DNA of 64,000 bases from Mesorhizobium sp. NZP2077 (GTDB lineage Bacteria > Pseudomonadota > Alphaproteobacteria > Rhizobiales > Rhizobiaceae): NCBI RefSeq assembly GCF_013170805.1, contig NZ_CP051293.1, positions 2,734,001-2,798,000 on the forward strand. Direction: 5' to 3'. The notes under the pieces were generated by a model. The model was not told the origin of the DNA, did no database searches, and was given only the letters and a program-made list of their open reading frames with translations. How positions within the stretch are numbered: the stretch's first letter is position 1; the number at the start of each line of letters is the position of its first letter. This document shows, in pieces, positions 50,045 to 59,200 of the stretch. The position numbers and the translations under genes are program-made.

Positions 50045-50932
50045 ATGCGATCAGTCATGTCCAGATTCAAGGCAAATTCCCTGCTGATGCTTGCCGCGGT
50101 CATTTGGGGAGTGGGCAATGTGTTCCACAAGACCATACTGGCCCACCTCGATCCGATGGCGGTTGTTTTCCTGACCAGCGTGATCGCCGCACTGGTGACG
50201 TTGCCGTTCGCGGTGCGGGAGCGTGCCCCCCTGGCCAACACCGGCTGGCTTCCAAGTGTGACGAGAGTGGTCCTGCTCTTTGCCCTCGGCTGCGTGGTCC
50301 AGCAACTGTCCTATGTCAGCACGACGGTGACGAATTCGAGCCTCCTCATCAGCGCTTCCACCGTCATCACGCCGATCGCCGCATGGCTGATCATGAGGGA
50401 GCGTCCAAGTGCACTGATCCTGTTCGTCGCAATTCTGACGGTCGTGGGATCGACCCTCCTGGCGGGCGGCTTCGATGGTTCGGCAACCGCTGGCGACGCG
50501 TTCGCCATCCTGTCCGCAATCTGCTTTGCGGTGTGGACGGTCGAGCTCGGGCGCCATGTGCAGGCGCATGGCCATCCCTTCGCGACAGCGGCCGCGCAGT
50601 TCGTGGGCACGGCCGTTGCCACGCTGCCTTTCGCGCTGCAGGGCACGATGACGTTTCCCGCAATTGTGTCAGCGTGGCCCGAACTTATCATGCTCGGCGT
50701 GTTCTCGACCGCCGTCGGCTTTTACCTGCAGACTTCCGCACAGCGCTACACCACATCCTCCCATGCGGCGGTGATCTGCAGCGGAGAAGGCGTATTCGCC
50801 GCTATTTCCGCCGCTGCCCTGCTCGGTGAACGGCTTTCTCCCGACGGGTTTCTGGGTGCGGGCGTCATTCTCTCCTGTGTGCTTTTCGCCGCTGTCTCGG
50901 CGGGTCCAAAGCTCGATCCGTCAGTGCCATGA
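50045..50932 (+). CDS. EamA/DMT-superfamily transporter
   Basis: A 295-residue membrane protein with ten predicted helices arranged as two EamA repeats (first LLMLAAVIWGVGNVFHKTIL, second AFAILSAICFAVWTVELGRH). ATG at 50045, with a second ATG at 50057. Such proteins export amino acids, nucleotides or other small metabolites. It probably exports the product of the surrounding locus; the peroxidase gene follows closely downstream. Confidence 0.88.
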   Translation: MRSVMSRFKANSLLMLAAVIWGVGNVFHKTILAHLDPMAVVFLTSVIAALVTLPFAVRERAPLANTGWLPSVTRVVLLFALGCVVQQLSYVSTTVTNSSLLISASTVITPIAAWLIMRERPSALILFVAILTVVGSTLLAGGFDGSATAGDAFAILSAICFAVWTVELGRHVQAHGHPFATAAAQFVGTAVATLPFALQGTMTFPAIVSAWPELIMLGVFSTAVGFYLQTSAQRYTTSSHAAVICSGEGVFAAISAAALLGERLSPDGFLGAGVILSCVLFAAVSAGPKLDPSVP

Positions 50933-51066
50933 TTGCTTCGGCAATGTCGGGCCGCTCTGGAGCGGCGCCATTCCCACCACGACGGGCAAGTCTGTTTCTA
51001 CTTCCCAATTCATGCCAAGCTACTGGCCTGGCCGCATTCATCATCTGGAAAACGAGGTTTACTTCG

Positions 51067-52731
51067 ATGCTCCACGGCGAAACGTCCTCCTTCGAAGCCG
51101 CTAACGTTCCGAACCGGTCAAACCAGAGTTCAGATGACGGGCTCAACGACAAGCCCACCTTGCAAGGCATCAGGCTATTCCCGTCCCTGGCGGACATGCC
51201 GATCGCCTTGTTTGCGGCAACCGAAGACGAGAGCGCCATCGACCGCACCAAGGCGGCTTTGTTGGACATCACGACGGAAATGGTTGGCCCGAGCGATGGC
51301 CTCGAGGACGGTGACCTCAGCCCGACACCGGCCGGCTTTACCTATTTCGGCCAGTTCGTTTTCCACGACATCGTCTTCAGCCAGATATTCGGGTTGCCCA
51401 AGCCGACAGGCAAAACACATCATTTGAAGAACGCGTCCTCGCAAGGTCTTGATCTTTCGGGGCTCTATGGAAGGGGGCCCATCGTCGACGCCCATCTCTA
51501 CGATGTTCCCGATGGAGCGGATTTGACGGCCTGCCGGTTTCCGATCGGCTTGCCTTGCATGAAGGACAGTATGCTTCCGGTCGATCGCAAGACGGTGCCG
51601 GGGCGCGATTTGCCGCGCATCGACATGTCGGGCAAGTTCATCAGTGTCGAGGGTCGGCGGTCGCCATATCGGCCGCTGGTGGCGGACCCACGAAACGACG
51701 ACAATCTTGTCCTCTCGCAACTGCTGTGCACCCTGATGTGCATCCACAACAGGATCGTGGACCTGCTGCTTGGCAGCGGCACGTCCAATCCAGCCGAAGC
51801 CTACAGGCGTGCCAGGGTCTACCTGACCTCGGTTTATCGTACCGTGGTCATCAACGACTATCTGAGAAAGGTCCTGGCTCCCGACATATGGGATCATTTT
51901 TTCGCCAGCGACGATTTTCAAGGCACGGGAGTCTCGGCGCTTGAGACGTTCAATGCGCTGCCCTTGGAATTCACTTTCGGGGCGTCGCGTTTTGCCCACG
52001 CCATGGTGCGGCAATTCTATGTCGTGAACGACAGGTCGGCCGAAGACCCAGCCAATTTGCGCAGAATGCTGTCCTTCTCCAGCCTGCGCCCGGGTGGGGA
52101 GATACCGATACCGGAGAACTGGATCGTCGACTGGAGCCGGTTTGCCTCGGCGCACCCCCCGTCGAAAGCTCAAAGTGCCAGGCGCATAGGACCATTCCTG
52201 TCGAAAGAACTGACGATTGCCGGCCTGAGTTCGGAATTGAACGGCACAATCCGGCCGGTCGCCTTCATGGATTGCTGGCGCTGTTATGACCTGGGTTTGC
52301 CGTCCGGTCAGGACGTGGCCGGGGCGGTGAAGAGCGCCCTGGGTGACAACGGCATCGATGTGCCGGTCCTGACGGGCAATGACATGCTGCCCACGGCGGC
52401 CTGCGCCAAACGCTACATCTACAATGCCGGCCGCCTTCAGGCCGCCTTGCAACGTTACCCGCAGTTCCTGAGCCAAACACCTCTCTCTTACTACATCATC
52501 CAGGAGGCGTCCGTTCTTGGCAATGACGGCAGCCATCTTGGCCCGGTTGGCTCCTATGTCGTGGCCGCCACGATCGCATCCGCACTGTTCAAGGCCGCCG
52601 ATACGAATCTCTCTTCTGGCAGGCTCATCCCGGACGTGGAGCCGAAAACGCTGGCAGGACTGCTCGATCTCAATGATACTGCGAAGGTACCGGACGAAGT
52701 GCTTGGCGGCCTGATCAACAATCAGCGCTGA
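51067..52731 (+). CDS. Animal-type haem peroxidase (peroxidasin-like) family protein
   Basis: A 554-residue protein of the peroxidase-cyclooxygenase superfamily. The distal His lies in TYFGQFVFHDIVF (about residue 100). The conserved ADPRNDDNLVLSQLLCTLMCIHNRIVDLL and the proximal-His segment ASRFAHAMVRQFY are present. There is no signal peptide, so it is probably cytoplasmic, unlike the animal enzymes. I used the ATG at 51067; the frame is open earlier, but overlaps the transporter end. Such enzymes oxidise phenols, halides or lipids. In this locus it may tailor a small product. Confidence 0.88.
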   Translation: MLHGETSSFEAANVPNRSNQSSDDGLNDKPTLQGIRLFPSLADMPIALFAATEDESAIDRTKAALLDITTEMVGPSDGLEDGDLSPTPAGFTYFGQFVFHDIVFSQIFGLPKPTGKTHHLKNASSQGLDLSGLYGRGPIVDAHLYDVPDGADLTACRFPIGLPCMKDSMLPVDRKTVPGRDLPRIDMSGKFISVEGRRSPYRPLVADPRNDDNLVLSQLLCTLMCIHNRIVDLLLGSGTSNPAEAYRRARVYLTSVYRTVVINDYLRKVLAPDIWDHFFASDDFQGTGVSALETFNALPLEFTFGASRFAHAMVRQFYVVNDRSAEDPANLRRMLSFSSLRPGGEIPIPENWIVDWSRFASAHPPSKAQSARRIGPFLSKELTIAGLSSELNGTIRPVAFMDCWRCYDLGLPSGQDVAGAVKSALGDNGIDVPVLTGNDMLPTAACAKRYIYNAGRLQAALQRYPQFLSQTPLSYYIIQEASVLGNDGSHLGPVGSYVVAATIASALFKAADTNLSSGRLIPDVEPKTLAGLLDLNDTAKVPDEVLGGLINNQR

Positions 52732-52780
52732 TAGCGGCGGCGCTACAGTGTTCAATCTGGTCTAACAGGGGGAAGTGGGC

Positions 52781-53182
52781 ATGGTGAAGTTCAAGGATGT
52801 GGAGTTCGAGGCGCTTGGCGAATTCATCCGGGATCTGATCAAGGATCCGGCCAAACAAGCGATCTTCAGAAATAAAGATCAGCAGGCGATGAAGGCTCTG
52901 TTGCGTGGGTTTATGACCCCCAGGGACAAAACCTGGGAGGAGATCACCATCAACGCATACTTCGACGAAGACCTGATCGCGAACATCGCCTTTCCCTTCA
53001 CCGGCGACGTCGAGCAAACGATCGCCACCATTGCGCCGGCGGATGGACCCGGCGAGGACTACACATTTCCCGATCATTACAAGACCGATCCGAACGCCGG
53101 CCCGCCCGACCAGATCAAGCAGAACCGTTTGCGTGCCTATTACAGCCGCCTCGGCGACTATGTCATGTCGCGCTGCAAGTAG
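52781..53182 (+). CDS. Hypothetical protein following the peroxidase
   Basis: A 133-residue acidic protein: MVKFKDVEFEALGEFIRDLIKDPAKQAIFRNKDQQAMKALLRGFMTP, then a TIxAYFDEDLIANIAFPFTGDVEQ region and a proline-rich stretch. GGGGGAAG precedes the ATG. The N-terminal helix pattern (DP...F..D...A) is faintly reminiscent of nitrile-hydratase-type leader regions, but this is weak. It lies 49 bases after the peroxidase stop and converges with the SARP gene. Confidence 0.65.
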   Translation: MVKFKDVEFEALGEFIRDLIKDPAKQAIFRNKDQQAMKALLRGFMTPRDKTWEEITINAYFDEDLIANIAFPFTGDVEQTIATIAPADGPGEDYTFPDHYKTDPNAGPPDQIKQNRLRAYYSRLGDYVMSRCK

Positions 53183-53214
53183 CGCCCGGCGCGGCGTAAC
53201 TCAGGATTATTGCT

Positions 53215-55203
53215 TCAGCCCGACTGCGCTGCCAGTTCGATACCGCGTGCCAGCTTCACCTGGTCGGCCGGATGGCGAATGGGAAACGCGGTACTGAACC
53301 AATCGACAGCGAGCGCGCGATCAGGCCTACCTTGGCCTTGCCATGCCGCGGAGAGGTTGCGCAGGAAACGCCTGAACTCGTCCCCGGCCTCGCGATTGCG
53401 TTTCAGCAGAGCGAGGGCTGCTGCCGACCAGCCATGGATGTCAGCGAACAGCTGATCGCACTTGGCGGCGGCGTCCACGCACCCCTCAAGATCGCCGGCC
53501 AAAAAGGCAATGGTCGCCTGGTAGCCATGATAGTGCGCATCGGGCATCGGGTTGAGTTCGAAACATCGTTTCGAAAGCTCAAGTGCCCGCTCGTGATATC
53601 CCATGAACGAACTTGCCAGGGCATAGGCGATCAGCGTCGCGGGATTGCCGGCATTCTGCTCATGCGCCAGGCTGAAGTGGAAATCCGCAAGATCCCAGCG
53701 TCGAGCCAGGAGGTGGCTCCAGGCCAGATTTACCTGATTGCGGTGGTCGAATGGATCGAGCAAGACCGAACGCTTGGCCAGCTCGAATGCGCGCGTGAGG
53801 TCCTGCTGGATTGAAGGCGCTCCCGGAACAACGATCCAGCGCGAGTTGAGCACCGCTGCGAGGCTGGAATAGGCGCAGGACAGATCGGGATCAAGCCGGA
53901 TAGCTTCCTCGTAGCGGGCGATGGCGGCCTCTTCGGTGTCCTTGCGCCACATGATCGAAAGGCGCTGGCCGTCCAGCCAGCAATCATAGGCTGAAAAATG
54001 GTTTGGTGAGGTCTGCGATATGCGGTGCAGCCTGGCACTGGACAACGCGATCTGCAGGCGCGCGGAAAAACGCGCGCAGACCTCGTTGAAGGCCGAGCGC
54101 CAGGACGACGGATCAGAAGGAACAGTCAGCCTGAAGGCTTCCCCGCCTTGCAGGAAGTCATAGCAGCTGATCTCGAAGACGGCTGGCACGTCTGCGTCGA
54201 TCAGGCGGATGAGCACGCCAATATCCACGTTTTCACCCGCGGCCACGCGCACGTCCTCGAACGAGATCCGGCTCGTTTGCAACTCCGTCGACAGAGCTGT
54301 CCAATGCCTGAAGCGAGATATCGAAGCCAAAAGCTCAGTCGCCAGGGCAAATTGCAGATGTTCGTTCTCCGCTTCGCGCCTGGCAATGATGATGGCGATC
54401 ATCGGCTTTCCCGGGATGCGGCTGTCGTGCTCGCTTTGCACAAGGCCGGGGCCAGTTGCCTGCTTCTCTTCGCCCTTGCCCGGTTTCAGCGCCTCCACGA
54501 GGCGCAGTATCTCACCTGGTGGTCGCAGATCCATGTCCGCTTTCAGTTCGGCCGCATAGCGCTCGAAGAAGGCCCGGGCGCGGGCGTAGCCGCTTTCCTG
54601 ACAGACGCGCCGGATGGTCTCCACCACGGCATCATCAAAAAACGGATCGAGTTGCAGGATACACGCCGCGATGGATTTGCGCTGTCTTGGGTCCGTCTCG
54701 GCCGCCAGCCAGGCTGCGAGCCGTGTGACCAGCCTGTCGGTCATCATGGTCGACTGCATTCTCAACCAATTGTCGAAGACGGGATCGCAGTCATCCAAAC
54801 CGGCGCAAAGTCCATCCCTGGCTTTGCCCAACAACAGCAGGGCACGGTCATAATTGCGGTCGTCAAGCGCCCGCTCGAGCTCATCCATGTCGGAACGTAT
54901 CGAGGTCGGATCGATCCCAAGGACGAGTTTGTCCACCGTGAGGAAATTGAGCCTGGTTTCGGTTGCCAAGCGTCTGAGGTCCTTGATGCACTGGCGCAGC
55001 GATCCGCGTGCATGTTCCTCGTCCTGTTCGCTCCAAAGCAATGCCGCCAGTCGCCCGCGCGTCTCGCGTGACCTGCCGCTCAGCAAAAGATAGGCGAGGA
55101 TAGCGCAGGCCTTCCGCTTGCCCAACGACAGGGTCTCCGCGCCCTTGCGAAGCTCGAAACCGCCGATTAGCCTAATCGCCAGACCGTCTGTGGAAATTGT
55201 CAA
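53215..55203 (-). CDS. SARP-type regulator: winged helix, BTAD and TPR domains
   Basis: A 662-residue regulator. Residues 1-95 form an OmpR-like winged helix (LAIRLIGGFELRKGAETLSLGKRKACAILAYLLLSG... GSLRQCIKDLRR), about 96-240 the bacterial transcriptional activation domain (RALLLLGKARDGLCAGLDD...FFERYAAELKADMDLRPPGEI), about 265-400 an unassigned alpha/beta region (MIAIIIARREAENEHLQFALATELLASI), and about 400-650 TPR repeats. This layout controls secondary-metabolite or stress genes. The start is a TTG at 55203, adjacent to GGCGGAG, so the true start is uncertain. It is divergent from the YcaO gene across 88 bases, a natural target. Confidence 0.86.
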   Translation of the reverse strand: MTISTDGLAIRLIGGFELRKGAETLSLGKRKACAILAYLLLSGRSRETRGRLAALLWSEQDEEHARGSLRQCIKDLRRLATETRLNFLTVDKLVLGIDPTSIRSDMDELERALDDRNYDRALLLLGKARDGLCAGLDDCDPVFDNWLRMQSTMMTDRLVTRLAAWLAAETDPRQRKSIAACILQLDPFFDDAVVETIRRVCQESGYARARAFFERYAAELKADMDLRPPGEILRLVEALKPGKGEEKQATGPGLVQSEHDSRIPGKPMIAIIIARREAENEHLQFALATELLASISRFRHWTALSTELQTSRISFEDVRVAAGENVDIGVLIRLIDADVPAVFEISCYDFLQGGEAFRLTVPSDPSSWRSAFNEVCARFSARLQIALSSARLHRISQTSPNHFSAYDCWLDGQRLSIMWRKDTEEAAIARYEEAIRLDPDLSCAYSSLAAVLNSRWIVVPGAPSIQQDLTRAFELAKRSVLLDPFDHRNQVNLAWSHLLARRWDLADFHFSLAHEQNAGNPATLIAYALASSFMGYHERALELSKRCFELNPMPDAHYHGYQATIAFLAGDLEGCVDAAAKCDQLFADIHGWSAAALALLKRNREAGDEFRRFLRNLSAAWQGQGRPDRALAVDWFSTAFPIRHPADQVKLARGIELAAQSG

Positions 55204-55291
55204 CTCCGCCGGCTATCGTCTCGTTTCGGTCCATGGTGGAGACCGCTTACCCCACGTAAACAGCAGACGCTAAAATATTGGAAGAGCCAAG

Positions 55292-56689
55292 TTGCTGTTG
55301 CAAGGGCCGCATTGGATAAAGCTCGCATCGCTGCCGCAGCGGGACCAGTTGTTGACGCTGATCCAAGACGGAATCACCGAGCGCCGCCGGTCGCGTGCCC
55401 ATGATCTTGATGTGTTGGCGAATCTGGCTGCGACCCTTTCTGCCGCGCCTGGCAATGGCATGCCGCTTTTGCGCTTCGCTACCCGCTACGACATTGGCGT
55501 TGAAGTGTTCGATGTACCAGGCGGGTTCCTGGCAATGTCCAATATTGCTCCCTTCGAAGGCAGTGAGGAACGAATTACAGCAAGTGGCAAAGGCTTCGAT
55601 GCTGCCGGGGCCGTGTTGGCTTGCCTGGGAGAGGCTGCGGAGATTTCCAGTTGGGCCTGCAGAGCCGACGACGTCACGGCGTCAGCACACATCGCCTGTC
55701 CAGTGGATGGGATGAGGATCGATGCGGTTGATGTGCTGGGCTTCTCGCAGGAGCAGATCAACAATCGCGCCCGGCTCAACAGAGCATGGCACGGTTGGGA
55801 TACAATCCCTTCGGCGGATCACTTGGGCAGTCCTGGGCTATGGGTGCACGTTCAAAGCTTCCATGACGACACGACAGCGCTCTGTCCGGCATTTCTTTGC
55901 TACGGCCGCTTAGGCGATGTCGCATATGACGATGCAAGCTTGAACGTCGACTCCAATGGCTGCGCGGCAGGCACGACGCGGGCCGATGCGAGGACTCGCG
56001 CCTTGCTTGAACTCGTAGAGCGAGACGCCACCGGCATCTGGTGGCACCGAGGATCCTTGAGAACGCGGCTGGATGTCGCGCAGCTTAATGACCAGGGCTT
56101 GGCGTCTCATATCCAGCAGCATCGGCGCGCCACGGGACGAAGGCTGTGGCTTCTGGACATATCGTCCTTCCGGACGGCCATCGTGGTAGCGGCGATCAGC
56201 TGCGAAGACAGCGGCGAGGGCATGGCGGTTGGCTTCGGAGCCGGCTTCCGTTTGGTGAATGCCGCCAGGTCCGCGTTTCTGGAATTGGTGCAATCCGAGG
56301 CTACCATGGAGGCCCATGCCGAACGAATTGAACGACCTTGGAATGCAACGGCTGGCGATGGCGACTGCCGGATGACCCGTTGGAAGCGTTTCGCCGACGT
56401 GCGCAACTTCCGTTTCGCCATCGGCGAGCCGGCCGCTGGGCTCGACAACGCCGACACGGGAGACGTGGACGACCTGCTGGATGAAATCGACGAAGTGTGT
56501 GGACAGCGGGTCTGGTTCGCAGACCTTTCGCGATCCGAGATTGGTATCCCCGTGGCAAAGGCGATCTGCGAGGGATTATCCCACTTCAAGGTGCGCTGGG
56601 GCTGCCGCCGAAACACTGCACCTTCCATCGCAGTTGTTTCGAGCAGAACAATCAGCGGCCTCTCGCAGGCCAGGAAACTTTTGATCTAA
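55292..56689 (+). CDS. YcaO-domain protein (candidate RiPP-modifying enzyme)
   Basis: A 465-residue YcaO-superfamily protein. The ATP-binding core is visible: NGCAAGTTRADARTRALLELVERDATGIWWH (about residues 225-255), then FRLVNAARSAFLELVQSEA (about 318-336). YcaO enzymes activate peptide amides with ATP to form azolines, thioamides or amidines. There is no TfuA partner, no E1-like cyclodehydratase partner and no proline-rich C-terminal end, which argues against a classical azoline cyclase. The start is TTG 55292 or 55298 after GGAAGAG. No clear precursor peptide gene is adjacent. Confidence 0.87.
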   Translation: MLLQGPHWIKLASLPQRDQLLTLIQDGITERRRSRAHDLDVLANLAATLSAAPGNGMPLLRFATRYDIGVEVFDVPGGFLAMSNIAPFEGSEERITASGKGFDAAGAVLACLGEAAEISSWACRADDVTASAHIACPVDGMRIDAVDVLGFSQEQINNRARLNRAWHGWDTIPSADHLGSPGLWVHVQSFHDDTTALCPAFLCYGRLGDVAYDDASLNVDSNGCAAGTTRADARTRALLELVERDATGIWWHRGSLRTRLDVAQLNDQGLASHIQQHRRATGRRLWLLDISSFRTAIVVAAISCEDSGEGMAVGFGAGFRLVNAARSAFLELVQSEATMEAHAERIERPWNATAGDGDCRMTRWKRFADVRNFRFAIGEPAAGLDNADTGDVDDLLDEIDEVCGQRVWFADLSRSEIGIPVAKAICEGLSHFKVRWGCRRNTAPSIAVVSSRTISGLSQARKLLI

Positions 56690-56734
56690 TCGTTACACGC
56701 TGCAGCTATCGAATTTCGTACAGCGCTCGCTCTA

Positions 56735-56803
56735 GAGCAATTCCAGGAAAAGTGTGAGCGGTTTTCCGCCTGGAATTGCTTCAAAACAAAGAGTTAGAGC
56801 GGT
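56735..56803. repeat. RIME-like palindrome, copy 4, left half (split by IS66)
   Basis: GAGCAATTCCAGGAAAAGTG, then GGAATTGC, then CAAAACAAAGAGTTAGAGCGGT. This is the reverse orientation of the 24051 copy. It is cut after AGAGCGGT, where the IS66 element begins; the rest resumes at 59646. Confidence 0.85.
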
Positions 56804-56873
56804 GTACCCGTCCGGTGAAGACCGCAGACGTGCGTATCCGGCGGCTTGAGCACCTGAGCACCGTGGTGCTGGG

Positions 56874-57158
56874 TCAAGCTTTCGATGGGGAGACGCGATG
56901 ATATTCTTCGAGGAGGAGTTTGACTTCCTCGATGCCTTCATCGGTGAAGGCCAAGATCCCGTCGTCATCGTTGGCGCCGTACACCCAGATGACGCCGTCC
57001 TCGGGCTCGAGACCGAGGGTCAGGTCCTGGATGAGCGCTTCGCTGACTCCGAGGTCCCTGGCGACACGTTCGACGGTGTAGACGTGATGCACCTTATTGC
57101 GCTGCATGATCAGGCCGCCGCTGGTTGGGTCCGCAATTTTGCAGATCTCCAATTCCAT
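56874..57158 (-). CDS. Small passenger protein of the IS66 element
   Basis: A 94-residue acidic protein: QRNKVHHVYTVERVARDLGVSEALIQDLTLGLEPEDGVIWVYGANDDDGILAFTDEGIEEVKLLLEEY. The frame overlaps the tnpC end; the internal ATG at 57107, two bases after the tnpC stop, would give 77 residues and is perhaps the true start. The VARDLGVSEALI part resembles a small helix-turn-helix. It lies within the inverted repeats, so it moves with the element. Role unknown. Confidence 0.65.
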   Translation of the reverse strand: MELEICKIADPTSGGLIMQRNKVHHVYTVERVARDLGVSEALIQDLTLGLEPEDGVIWVYGANDDDGILAFTDEGIEEVKLLLEEYHRVSPSKA

Positions 57159-58786
57159 GGCAGCAAATCATCGATCCGCTGTGCTGGGTGGGCTGCGATG
57201 CGCGCCAGGATATCGGCGAGCCAGGCCTGAGGGTCGACGTCATTCAACTTGGCGCTGACGATCAGGCTGTAGAGAACGGCAGCGCGCTGTCCGCCGCGAT
57301 CGGAACCGCAGAACAGCCAGGACTTTCTGCCGAGAGCGATGCCGCGCAGGGCTCGCTCGGCTGCATTGTTGGATAGGCAAATCCGCCCATCGTCGAGGAA
57401 CCGGGTGAAGGACGACCAGCGACGCAGCATGTAGTTGAAGGCCTTGGTCAGATCGTGTCCGCGCGAGAGCTTGTCGCGCGTCTCGATCATCCAGCGCTCG
57501 AGCTCGGTGACCAGCGGCGCGCTCCGCTCTTTGCGCACGGCGTGGCGTTGGCCTGGCGACAGGCCGTTGATCGCGCGCTCGATATCGAACAGGGCATCGA
57601 TGCGCTTCACGGCTTCAACCGCTAGCGGATAGACCAGGTTGGGCTTCTCGCCGTGCGCCTTCTTGCGCGCCGCCGCTTCGATATCGGCCAGCTCGAACAC
57701 TTTGCGCCGGCTGTGGGCCCAGCAGCTGGCTTCCAGAATAGGCGCCGGCTGACGGCCCGTCGCATAGAGATCACCATAACCGCCATAGGCGTCGGCCTGC
57801 AGAATGCCGCTCCAGCCGGCGAGATGCGCCTCGGGATGTTCGCCTCGGCGATCGCGGGAATAGTAGAACACCACCGCCGGCGGATCGGCGCCGCCGAACG
57901 GCCGGTCATCGCGCACATAGGTCCATAATCGGCCGGTATCGGTCTTGCCCTTGGCCAGGACCGGCACCGTCGTGTCGTCGCCGTGCAGACGTGAAGCGGC
58001 CAGCACATGGGCTTCGAGCCGCTTGAACAGCGGCATCAGCACCGCGGCGCCGGCGCCGACCTGGTCGGCGAGCGTCGACAGGCTGAGCGGCACGCCTTCG
58101 CGGGCATAGCGTTCAGCCTGGCGGTTGAGCGGCTGATGCTGGCCGAACTTCTCGAACAGGATCATCGCCAGCAGGCCGGGGCCAGCCCAGCCGCGCGGGG
58201 TGGCGTGGAACGGCGCCGGTGCCTGGCTGATCGCCTCACAGTCGCGGCAGGTGAACTTCTCCCGCACGTGTTGGATCACCTTCCATTGCCGCGGCACCAC
58301 CTCCAGCGTCTCGGTGATATCCTCACCCAGCCTGCGCAGCCGATGACCGCCGCAGCAGTGGCAAGCGGTCGGCGCCGGCTCAACCACGCGTTCGCGCGGC
58401 AGATGCTCTGGAAATGGCTGGCGCGCCGGTCGTTTGCGCACATAAGGTGCCACCTCAGTGGTCCGGGCCGCCGCCTGTTCGGCGGCGATCTCGTCTTCCG
58501 TCGCCGTGCTCTCGAGTTCCTCGAAGGTGAGCTCCATCTGGTCGTGCAGGCGGGCTGAGCGTTCAGAACTCTGACCATGCAGCGCCCGCTGCAACTTGCG
58601 GATCGTCAGACCCTGATGTGCGATCAGCGCCGCATCATCCGATGCCTTGGCCCTGGCGACCGCCAGTTCGGCCTCGATCAGCGTAGCGCGCGCGGTCTCG
58701 TCTTCGGCTCTGGCCAGCGCCGCGGTCAGCGCTGCTCTCAGCGCACCGATATCGTCCGGAACAGCATCCAGGGCGGTGGCAACCAT
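57110..58786 (-). CDS. tnpC: IS66 transposase TnpC
   Basis: A 558-residue IS66-type DDE transposase. It has an N-terminal leucine-rich helical region (IRKLQRALHGQSSERSARLHDQMELTFEELE), a zinc-binding motif CHCCGGHRLRRLGEDITETLEVVPRQWKVIQHVREKFTCRDCE, catalytic Asp segments SRLHGDDTTVPVLAKG and LQADAYGGYGDLY, and the Glu region ICLSNNAAERALRGIALGRKSWLFCGSDRGG. Length and order are standard and no frameshift is seen. Confidence 0.95.
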   Translation of the reverse strand: MVATALDAVPDDIGALRAALTAALARAEDETARATLIEAELAVARAKASDDAALIAHQGLTIRKLQRALHGQSSERSARLHDQMELTFEELESTATEDEIAAEQAAARTTEVAPYVRKRPARQPFPEHLPRERVVEPAPTACHCCGGHRLRRLGEDITETLEVVPRQWKVIQHVREKFTCRDCEAISQAPAPFHATPRGWAGPGLLAMILFEKFGQHQPLNRQAERYAREGVPLSLSTLADQVGAGAAVLMPLFKRLEAHVLAASRLHGDDTTVPVLAKGKTDTGRLWTYVRDDRPFGGADPPAVVFYYSRDRRGEHPEAHLAGWSGILQADAYGGYGDLYATGRQPAPILEASCWAHSRRKVFELADIEAAARKKAHGEKPNLVYPLAVEAVKRIDALFDIERAINGLSPGQRHAVRKERSAPLVTELERWMIETRDKLSRGHDLTKAFNYMLRRWSSFTRFLDDGRICLSNNAAERALRGIALGRKSWLFCGSDRGGQRAAVLYSLIVSAKLNDVDPQAWLADILARIAAHPAQRIDDLLPWNWRSAKLRTQPAAA

Positions 58787-58852
58787 GTCCTGGAGTGAAT
58801 CATAAAACGCGTCCGCTGACTCGCGGAAAATGGCGCAAACTCAAAGAAAAAC

Positions 58853-59200
58853 TCAGCCCGCGCGCTGGGGGCGGAACGTGTGGCGCGGGTTGCGCCAATC
58901 GATCCCGTCGAGCATGTAGGCGAGCTGCGCCGGTGATATGGAAACCGTGCCGTCCGCCGGCGACGGCCATAGGAACCGGCCCTTTTCGAGCCGTTTTGCA
59001 TACAGCGACATGCCGAGCCCATCATGCCAGATAATCTTGATCAGATTGCCGCTGCGGCCTCGGAAGACATAAAGATCCCCGGCATGCGGATCCCGGCCCA
59101 ACGTCTCCTGGACCTGCAGAGCGAGGCCTTGCATTCCGCGACGCATATCGGTCCGGCCGACCGCCAACCAGATCCGCACCTGGCTCGGAACCGGGATCAT
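58853..59200 (-). CDS. tnpB: IS66 protein TnpB
   Basis: A 115-residue IS66 Orf2: MIPVPSQVRIWLAVGRTDMRRGMQGLALQVQETLGRDPHAGDLYVFRGRSGNLIKIIWHDGLGMSLYAKRLEKGRF. It overlaps the tnpA stop by four bases, as is typical. Required for transposition in this family; not related to the RNA-guided TnpB of IS200/IS605. Confidence 0.95.
   Translation of the reverse strand: MIPVPSQVRIWLAVGRTDMRRGMQGLALQVQETLGRDPHAGDLYVFRGRSGNLIKIIWHDGLGMSLYAKRLEKGRFLWPSPADGTVSISPAQLAYMLDGIDWRNPRHTFRPQRAG

Noticed and set aside
55292..56689. Classical trifolitoxin/TfuA-type locus
   Set aside because: No TfuA gene and no Tfx-like precursor or partner was found beside the YcaO gene; the IS66 to its right has clean target duplications, so no partner was deleted by that insertion.
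58853..59200. TnpB as an RNA-guided nuclease of the IS200/IS605 type
   Set aside because: It is the unrelated 115-residue Orf2 of IS66; the shared name is historical.
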